Shown piece after piece: positions 39,491 through 45,045 of a stretch of DNA of 45,045 bases (positions within the stretch are counted from its first letter, which is position 1; every line of letters starts with the position of its first letter). Source of the DNA: CAYGZA01 sp964354135 (GTDB lineage: Bacteria > Planctomycetota > Planctomycetia > Pirellulales > Thermoguttaceae); the NCBI GenBank assembly GCA_964354135.1, contig CAYGZA010000012.1, positions 1 to 45,045 of the forward strand, read 5' to 3'. The notes below the pieces were generated by a model. That model did not search any database, was not told where the DNA came from, and saw nothing but the letters and a program-made list of their open reading frames with translations. The translations under genes and the position numbers were made by a program.

Positions 39491-42400
39491 TCAACGGGTC
39501 CCAACCGCCAAGGCAACCGCGTGGCGGAACGGCTCCAGACGCGTTTTCAGGGCGGCACCGTCCAGCGGCTTGCCTTTCCCAGCGTTGTCCTGGTAGATCA
39601 TCCATGGCGCGCCGGGGCGGTCCAGGGGATAGTCCACGTCGACCGCCCGGCCGGTGGGATTGAATACCAGGACGCCCCGCCGCCCGGGCTCACGAAACGA
39701 GAGGCCGCAGAGCGGCCCCTGTTCGATCCGCCGCACCTCCTCGGTCGGAGGGGTGTCGCCGCGGCAGACCTCCAGGAGGAACCAGTAGCGGGTCCCCTTC
39801 TTGAAGAGGACATCCCCTTGCTCCCCGGCCGCCACGCTCACCGGGTCCAAGAGCGTAATCTCGGTGCTCCGGTAGCGGGAAGGCTCTTCGAGGATCGTCG
39901 TCTCGCTCGGCTTGGCAACGACCCGGGCATAGTTGTGGCCGTGGAGCCTGACGACCAGGCGGCCGTACCGCCACGATTCGTCTCCCACGGATTCCAGCTC
40001 GCGTTTCAACCCGAGACGGATCCGCCCGTGTACGGCCGCCCGGGTCTCGTCGGCCGTTGCCTCCAGCGCGACCAGGCCGATCAAGCGGCTGCGGGAAAGG
40101 TACCAGACCTGCGTTCCCTCCCAAGGAAGAAGCTCGTCGTGCTTGAAGTGCCAGTGAGGCCGGCTCACGGTGTAGCGGACGGCGAGCGAGCCGAAGTCCT
40201 CACCCACGGCGGTCGTCAGTTCTTCCTGCGCACTGTGGCAGCGGCCGCCTTCCCAGTGGTTGCCGGTGTGGTTGAGCCGCACCTCGGCGGTGACGACTTG
40301 GAGGGCGGCATCCAGCGGCATGGGGCGGCGCAACGGATCGGTGATCATGCACCCGACAAACGTGTCCTTGCCCTGGAAGCCGACGCCGTAGTTCCGCCCG
40401 TTGCCGGCAAAGCTCCAATTGCCGTAGCGCCCGCGTGGGCCTTGGGTATTCGCGTCGTAGATGGTGTAGTTGTCCGGCAGCGGCCTCGCGGCAATCGGCC
40501 TCCAGAATTCGGCGGCAATGGCCCCGGTGTGCCCGCGGCCGTAGCCCCAGATCGCCCCGCACGTCCGGGCCACCTGCTGGTTGAGCGGGTCGCTGGAGAT
40601 CGCGGCGATCACCGCCGGCCCGGTGGAATCGCCGCCGCCCCAGTAGTGCTTCCAGCACGCGTCGGTGTAGTGCTCCGGCATCCCGGCCGGCTCCACGTTG
40701 TACGGATAGTACGGGGCCGTCTTCTGGAGCAGCTCCCGCACGTTTGCATCGCGGCTGAGCTGCCAGTAGCGGGCCGCATAGAGCACGTCGAGACCGTGGT
40801 AAACGAAGCACTCGTTCTGCGTGTTCACGTAGGTGAAGGCCCCCATCGGATACGCGGCCGACTGGAGGATCTTCACGAACGCGTCCCGCTCCCTGGCATA
40901 CTGCGGGCCTTTCCAGAGTTGATGGGCCCGCTCCATGATGAGGATGTAGTGGACGTCCATGTTCGGGTAGGCCGGGAAGCGGACGTCGGGGCGCTGGGCC
41001 AGCCGCGCCAGGCCGTATTCCTTCACTTGGGCGTCGACCAGGCGCTTGAGCCCCGCCTCCAGGTCGGCCTCGAGCGCAGGTGGCAAGAGGTCGGGGTACG
41101 CCTGCTTCAGCTCGCACCAGGCGTCCAGCGCCGGGGCCAGGCAGAAGCGGTTGATGTTCGGGTCGTGCCCGTGGACGGCCGTGCGGTTGACGTTGAAATC
41201 GCCGTCGGTGTGCTGATGGGCGATGACGTCGAAGAGGTTCAGGGCGTTGGTCGCGAGCATCGGGTGGTGCCGCAAGGGGCTCTTCGCCCGGGTCATCGCC
41301 CAGACGGCCGCAAAGCTGTCGTCCCCCAGACGGCGGAACGTCCATGCGTCCGGGATCGAGCGATACCCCTCCTGCCCCTTCGGCCACCACCGCTCGGACT
41401 GCGTGGCCGGCCGGACCGCGTCGATCACACTCTTGAAATGGGGATTCCGCTGGGAATCCAACGGGTCGCCTTCGTCCGGGGCTTTGGGGAGGATCTTGCC
41501 GAGCACCCGCTGCGGCTCTTCCACGCGCTTCTGAAGGTCGGCCAGGATCGGCTTGGTCTGCCGGACCACGTCGAGCTCGTCGCAGGCCAGAGAACGCTTC
41601 ACGTCTCGCGTTGTCCAATCGAGGGCTGTCCAATAAACTCGCGCCGCGTCGATGTGCTCACCCTGCGCGGCGGCCTTGTCGAGATCCTCGCGGATGGCGG
41701 TCAAACGCTTTTCGACCGGGCCGAGGGCCGCGCTCAGCTCTGCCACGAGTCGCGCCCGCTCTTGCCGCCGGCGCTCGATCGACGCAATCTCCTCCTGCGA
41801 GAGCCCGACGAACTCGATGTCGTCGATTCGGATGTCCAGCAGCCTGGTTTCGTTTTCGGCGTGGACCGTGAATTCGAGAAAGGTCACCCGAGCCAGATCG
41901 CGGTCGCGCAGCCCGTTGTCGGGGGTGTCGAACTGTGCCACGTCCACGCTCGCGTCGCGCCAGCCGGCGAAGTCGAGCTTCACCGCCTGGCGGGAGTTGA
42001 TGTAGTAGAGCGATCGGCCACGGTTCTGCGGCGACGGGGCTCCCAAGTGCAGCTCGAGCCTGTGGCCGCTTGCATCGCCGCGGAGGCGAAACCGGATGTG
42101 AGCCACGCCTTTCAGCGACCGCGGCTCGAAGAACCGCGTCACCCAGGTGAACTTGTACGGCTTGAAGCCGCTCTCGAGTCGCAGGGCCTTGTTGCCTCCT
42201 TCTTCCGCGAGCGACACTCGGGCGTTGTCTTTCCACCGCCAGCCGGTGAGGCTCGCGTCGCTGAAGTCCCAGCGGGCTCCCAAGAGGGGCGGATGCTCGT
42301 CCTTCGGTTTCGCCGCGCGTTTCGCGTTGTCCCCGCGCGAGGAAAAACACAGGCTCAACGCAGCAGCCAGAGTGATCGATGCCCAAAGGTGTCGCGCCAT
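39491..42400 (-). CDS. Large secreted protein of unknown function
   Basis: A 969-residue protein with an N-terminal signal peptide (MARHLWASITLAAALSLC...), so it is exported. Visible parts: a beta-rich domain around residues 45-200 that looks like a carbohydrate-binding/jelly-roll module, a charged helical stretch (about 205-300, ERRRQERARLVAEL), an alpha-helical middle rich in Trp, His and Tyr (about 330-660) that may be an alpha/alpha toroid as in polysaccharide lyases and glycoside hydrolases, and a C-terminal beta-rich part. These domain guesses rest on composition and pattern only; the family was not recognised. A GAGGAC sequence precedes the ATG. It is unrelated in function to the C1 genes and may mark the edge of the island. 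Confidence 0.6.
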   Translation of the reverse strand: MARHLWASITLAAALSLCFSSRGDNAKRAAKPKDEHPPLLGARWDFSDASLTGWRWKDNARVSLAEEGGNKALRLESGFKPYKFTWVTRFFEPRSLKGVAHIRFRLRGDASGHRLELHLGAPSPQNRGRSLYYINSRQAVKLDFAGWRDASVDVAQFDTPDNGLRDRDLARVTFLEFTVHAENETRLLDIRIDDIEFVGLSQEEIASIERRRQERARLVAELSAALGPVEKRLTAIREDLDKAAAQGEHIDAARVYWTALDWTTRDVKRSLACDELDVVRQTKPILADLQKRVEEPQRVLGKILPKAPDEGDPLDSQRNPHFKSVIDAVRPATQSERWWPKGQEGYRSIPDAWTFRRLGDDSFAAVWAMTRAKSPLRHHPMLATNALNLFDVIAHQHTDGDFNVNRTAVHGHDPNINRFCLAPALDAWCELKQAYPDLLPPALEADLEAGLKRLVDAQVKEYGLARLAQRPDVRFPAYPNMDVHYILIMERAHQLWKGPQYARERDAFVKILQSAAYPMGAFTYVNTQNECFVYHGLDVLYAARYWQLSRDANVRELLQKTAPYYPYNVEPAGMPEHYTDACWKHYWGGGDSTGPAVIAAISSDPLNQQVARTCGAIWGYGRGHTGAIAAEFWRPIAARPLPDNYTIYDANTQGPRGRYGNWSFAGNGRNYGVGFQGKDTFVGCMITDPLRRPMPLDAALQVVTAEVRLNHTGNHWEGGRCHSAQEELTTAVGEDFGSLAVRYTVSRPHWHFKHDELLPWEGTQVWYLSRSRLIGLVALEATADETRAAVHGRIRLGLKRELESVGDESWRYGRLVVRLHGHNYARVVAKPSETTILEEPSRYRSTEITLLDPVSVAAGEQGDVLFKKGTRYWFLLEVCRGDTPPTEEVRRIEQGPLCGLSFREPGRRGVLVFNPTGRAVDVDYPLDRPGAPWMIYQDNAGKGKPLDGAALKTRLEPFRHAVALAVGTR

Positions 42401-42794
42401 GCAGAAGGTCCTCTTCGGCTAGCGACCGGAAGGCCGCGTCTATTGTAAGCGCGCGCGGCATGCGTGCCGAGTGCATGATCGCTTGCGGACCGCCGACGGG
42501 AAAAACAAGCCACCGGTGAGCCGGTACGGAGGCCAAGAGTGCTTCGGGCCCCAGGGGATCGTCGGCCGACAGATGCCCATCCAAGTTCGGACGGCCGTTG
42601 CACTGCCGTCCCCGGGAGAGAGCAGCAGTCCTACTGCGGCCCCAACAGTCCTCCCCTCCGGAAACAACGTCTAAATGACGTTGCGTGATTCCGGGAGGGC
42701 GAGGCTCCTGCCGAGCCACGCTTCAGGCCGCCAAACGGGCGTGTTCTGCCCGGCTCGGCAGGAGCCTCGCCCTCCCGGAATCGTGAAACCCTAT
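42401..42794. other. Intergenic region between the secreted-protein gene and ppk2
   Basis: About 390 bp. No convincing gene is seen. Its right part is the repeat element at 42687-42782. The left part is upstream of the secreted-protein gene (minus strand) and should hold its promoter, but no clear boxes were identified. Confidence 0.5.
42687..42782. repeat. GC-rich inverted repeat element (copy 3, intact)
   Basis: A perfect 31-bp inverted repeat: left arm 42687-42717 (GATTCCGGGAGGGCGAGGCT and on) and right arm 42752-42782, with a 34-nt loop. It is the best preserved of the family also seen at 31701 and 36461 and begins 12 nt from the ppk2 stop. It resembles a REP/MITE-type dispersed element; no coding capacity. 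Confidence 0.85.
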
Positions 42795-44288
42795 CTAGGC
42801 CCTGTCGACGGCCTGCTGAAGGGCCTCGGCCACCGTGCGGAGGGCCTTGATGCGGGCGTGGAGCTTGCAGTTGGCCTCCAGAATGGTCCAGGGGGCGTAG
42901 GTCGTGCTGGTCCGCTCCAGCATTTCCACCACGGCGGCATGGTACTGGCTCCACTTGCCGCGGTTTCGCCAGTCTTCTTCCGTGATCTTCCACTGCTTAT
43001 AGGGATTTGCCTGGCGGCTGTTGAAGCGGCGGAGCTGCTCTTCCTGGTCGGTCTGGAGCCAGAACTTGACGACTACCGTGCCGAAGTCGGCAAGTTGGTG
43101 CTCGAAATCGTTGATCTCCGTGAAGGCCCGTTTCCATTCGGCCTCGGTGCAAAGCCCCTCCACGCGTTCCACCAACACGCGGCCATACCACGAGCGGTCG
43201 AAGATGGCGATGTGCCCGGCCTTCGGGAGGTTTTTCCAGAATCGCCAAAGATAATGGCGGGCCATCTCTTCGCTGCTCGGGGCGCCCACGGGGATGACTT
43301 CGTAGCCCCGCGGATCGAGGCCCTGGGTGAGCCGGCGGATGTTGCCCCCTTTGCCCGCCGCGTCCCACCCCTCGTACGCGATCACCGCGGGGATGCGAGC
43401 CGTATAGAGCCGGTGCTCCAGCTCGAAGAGCCGCTCCTGAAGGACGCCAAGCTCCTTCTCGTACTCCTCGCGGCTGAGCGAAAGGCTCAGGTCGACGCGG
43501 TCGAGGATCGTCGGCCGGGCCGCCGGTTCCGCGGCGGGTTCCGGCGTCGGGTGCCGCTCGGGTTTGGAGGCCGCCGCACGCCGCTGGAGTTCCCCCTCGA
43601 CCGCCCGAAGGACCGTCTCATAGACCTTCACGCGGACGTAGCGCTGCTGCGTGGCCTCGACCACGGTCCACGGTGCGTTGGGCCGGTCGGTCCGCTGGAG
43701 CATCTCCTCGACGGCCGTCAGCCACTCCTTGTACTTCTTCTGCTGCCGCCGCTCCGGCTTACCCACGCGCCAGGCCATGGCGGGGTCCTTCTCGATCCGC
43801 CGAAAGCGGCGTTTCTGCTCCCGGCGGCCGATGTGCAGCCAGAACTTCACCACGACCACTCCGGAGTCGGCCAACTGGCGCTCGAACTCCTCGATCTCCT
43901 CGTACGCCTGTCGCCACTGCCTTTCGGGCACCACTTTCTCAATGCGGTCCCGCAGCACGCGGCCGTACCAGGAACGGTCGAAAACGGCGAAGTTGCCCGC
44001 GGCCGGCAGGGCGCCCCAGAACCGCCACATCCACGGCCGCATCTGTTCCGCCTCGGACGCCGCCATGATGGGTTGGACCTTGAAGCCCCGCGGGTCGAGG
44101 GCCTGCGTCAGGCCGTTGATGATCGTCCCCTTGCCGGCGGCGTCCCAGCCCTCGAAGACGATCACCACCGGCACTCCCGCAGCCCGGGCAGCCCGCTGGC
44201 ACTGCCCCAGGCGGGCCTCCAGGCCGGGGAAAGCCCCCTGAAAGGCGTCCTTGGAGATCTTCTTGTCGAGGTCCACGAGTTCAAGCAT
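42795..44288 (-). CDS. Tandem-domain polyphosphate kinase 2 (polyphosphate:AMP phosphotransferase type)
   Basis: About 497 residues with two PPK2 domains joined by a Pro/Glu-rich linker. Each domain has its own Walker A (GWDAAGKGT and GWDAAGKGG), a DPRGF/DPRGY segment and a FDRSWYGR Walker B/lid element. Tandem PPK2 proteins of the PAP type make ADP from AMP and polyphosphate. Both domains keep the Walker motifs, so activity of each cannot be judged from sequence. The ATG at 44288 (MLELVDLDKK) is preferred over a GTG at 44324 because of GGAAG about 8 nt upstream and the family start. A repeat element lies just after its stop. Confidence 0.9.
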   Translation of the reverse strand: MLELVDLDKKISKDAFQGAFPGLEARLGQCQRAARAAGVPVVIVFEGWDAAGKGTIINGLTQALDPRGFKVQPIMAASEAEQMRPWMWRFWGALPAAGNFAVFDRSWYGRVLRDRIEKVVPERQWRQAYEEIEEFERQLADSGVVVVKFWLHIGRREQKRRFRRIEKDPAMAWRVGKPERRQQKKYKEWLTAVEEMLQRTDRPNAPWTVVEATQQRYVRVKVYETVLRAVEGELQRRAAASKPERHPTPEPAAEPAARPTILDRVDLSLSLSREEYEKELGVLQERLFELEHRLYTARIPAVIAYEGWDAAGKGGNIRRLTQGLDPRGYEVIPVGAPSSEEMARHYLWRFWKNLPKAGHIAIFDRSWYGRVLVERVEGLCTEAEWKRAFTEINDFEHQLADFGTVVVKFWLQTDQEEQLRRFNSRQANPYKQWKITEEDWRNRGKWSQYHAAVVEMLERTSTTYAPWTILEANCKLHARIKALRTVAEALQQAVDRA

Positions 44289-44453
44289 TGGTGGCGCTTC
44301 CGCAGGGTGTTCGAGTTGCCGCACCGCCCCGGTCTGGCCTTTCGATGCCGGCCCCTATAAACTTAGCTTACCGCAGGGGCGGCAAATCCCCTATTCGGGC
44401 GTCAAATCGGGCATTGTTGGAGCTTCCGGACACGCCGCACGAGGACCATAACC

Positions 44454-45045
44454 TTGCACAAGAAGACCGTCCGCACCGGGATTGTCGGCTCCGGTTTTTC
44501 CGCCACGTTCCACTTCGAGGCCCTCGAGAAGGTACACGGGACGAACGTGGACGTGATCGGCGTGTACGCGAAGGACTTGGAGCAGGCTGCCGCGTACGCC
44601 CGGAAGCGGGACATCCGCGCGTTCGGCAGCCTGGAGGCTTTGCTGGACGCCGTGGACGTAATCCACGTCTGCACGCCGCCGGTCAGCCATGAGCCCATCG
44701 CCGTTCAGGGGCTGAGGCACGACAAGTTCGTCGTCTGCGAGAAGCCGCTGACCGGCTACTTCGGCGACGGGACGCCGGACTTCCATTGGGACCGGGCCGA
44801 CAAGCAAGTCGCGCTCCAGTCCGCGCTGGCCAGCGTCGAGCGAATCCTGGCAGCCGAACGGGCCGGCAAGGGCCGGTTCCTGTACGCCGAGAACTGGGTC
44901 TACGCCCCCTCCGTCCAAAAGGAGCGGGAGGTCCTGGAGAAGACGGGCGGGCAGATCCTCTGGATCCACGGCGAGGAGGCCCACAGCGGCTCGCACTCCG
45001 TGGACTACGCGCACGCGGCCCGCTGCGGCGGCGGCGTGCTCATCG
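44454..45045 (+). CDS. Gfo/Idh/MocA-type oxidoreductase, 5' part (cut by window end)
   Basis: An open frame from a TTG at 44454 (GAGGA 8 nt upstream) to the window end, 197 codons seen. It begins HKKTVRTGIVGSGFSATFH, a Rossmann GxGxxx fold, and continues with VIHVCTPPVSHEPIAVQGL and FVVCEKPLTGYF, the conserved CTP...H and CEKP motifs of the Gfo/Idh/MocA family (NAD(P)-dependent sugar or inositol oxidoreductases, abundant in Planctomycetota). The C-terminal domain is missing from the window, so substrate cannot be guessed. It diverges from ppk2. Confidence 0.82.
   Translation, partial: MHKKTVRTGIVGSGFSATFHFEALEKVHGTNVDVIGVYAKDLEQAAAYARKRDIRAFGSLEALLDAVDVIHVCTPPVSHEPIAVQGLRHDKFVVCEKPLTGYFGDGTPDFHWDRADKQVALQSALASVERILAAERAGKGRFLYAENWVYAPSVQKEREVLEKTGGQILWIHGEEAHSGSHSVDYAHAARCGGGVLI

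Overview
This 45 kb window is GC-rich, uses many GTG starts and ATGA/GTGA gene overlaps, and encodes an anaerobic H2/CO/formate and acetyl-CoA (Wood-Ljungdahl) energy island. Several dispersed GC-rich inverted repeats, a Gfo/Idh/MocA-type oxidoreductase and a large secreted protein point to a Planctomycetota-like bacterium (Pirellulales-like). That assignment is inference from repeat style and gene content, at moderate confidence; no rRNA or marker gene is present to settle it.

Region 1 (396-17436, + strand) looks like one long operon: hdrC, hdrB, an HdrA N-terminal half fused to a NuoE domain, a small thioredoxin-like ferredoxin, nuoF, four signalling genes (DRTGG, CBS-HATPase, DRTGG, PHP-HATPase), a NuoG/HoxU-type protein fused to the HdrA C-terminal half, mvhD, mvhG, mvhA ([NiFe] hydrogenase), then an FAD/NAD reductase, a cysteine-type formate dehydrogenase catalytic subunit and an AsrA-like iron-sulfur protein. 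The most striking observation in the window is that HdrA is split inside its inserted ferredoxin domain, and each half is fused in frame to a different subunit of a NuoEFG-type NADH module. It is as if a nuoE...nuoF...nuoG block had been placed inside hdrA. The predicted product is a HdrABC-NuoEFG-MvhADG complex that could bifurcate electrons among H2, NAD and ferredoxin, perhaps also formate.

Region 2 (17492-18794, - strand) holds a DUF3786 gene and an HD-fold gene whose HD dyad is lost. Region 3 (19227-36460, + strand) is the CODH/acetyl-CoA synthase operon: cooC, acsA/cooS, two ferredoxins, PAS and SpoIIE-type phosphatase genes, a second complete nuoE-nuoF-hoxU set, acsB, acsC, a corrinoid-protein reactivator, a second cooC-like gene, acsD and acsE. 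Reduced ferredoxin and NADH made by region 1 would feed this operon, and the HATPase kinases of region 1 and the PP2C phosphatase of region 3 could be parts of one partner-switching circuit.

Region 4 (36578-45045) holds a GcvT-SHMT fusion (- strand), a large secreted protein (- strand), a tandem-domain PPK2 polyphosphate kinase (- strand) and the start of an oxidoreductase (+ strand, cut by the window end). GC-rich repeat elements sit just after stop codons at 27115, 31701, 36461 and 42687. No tRNA, rRNA, CRISPR array, transposase or phage gene was seen.
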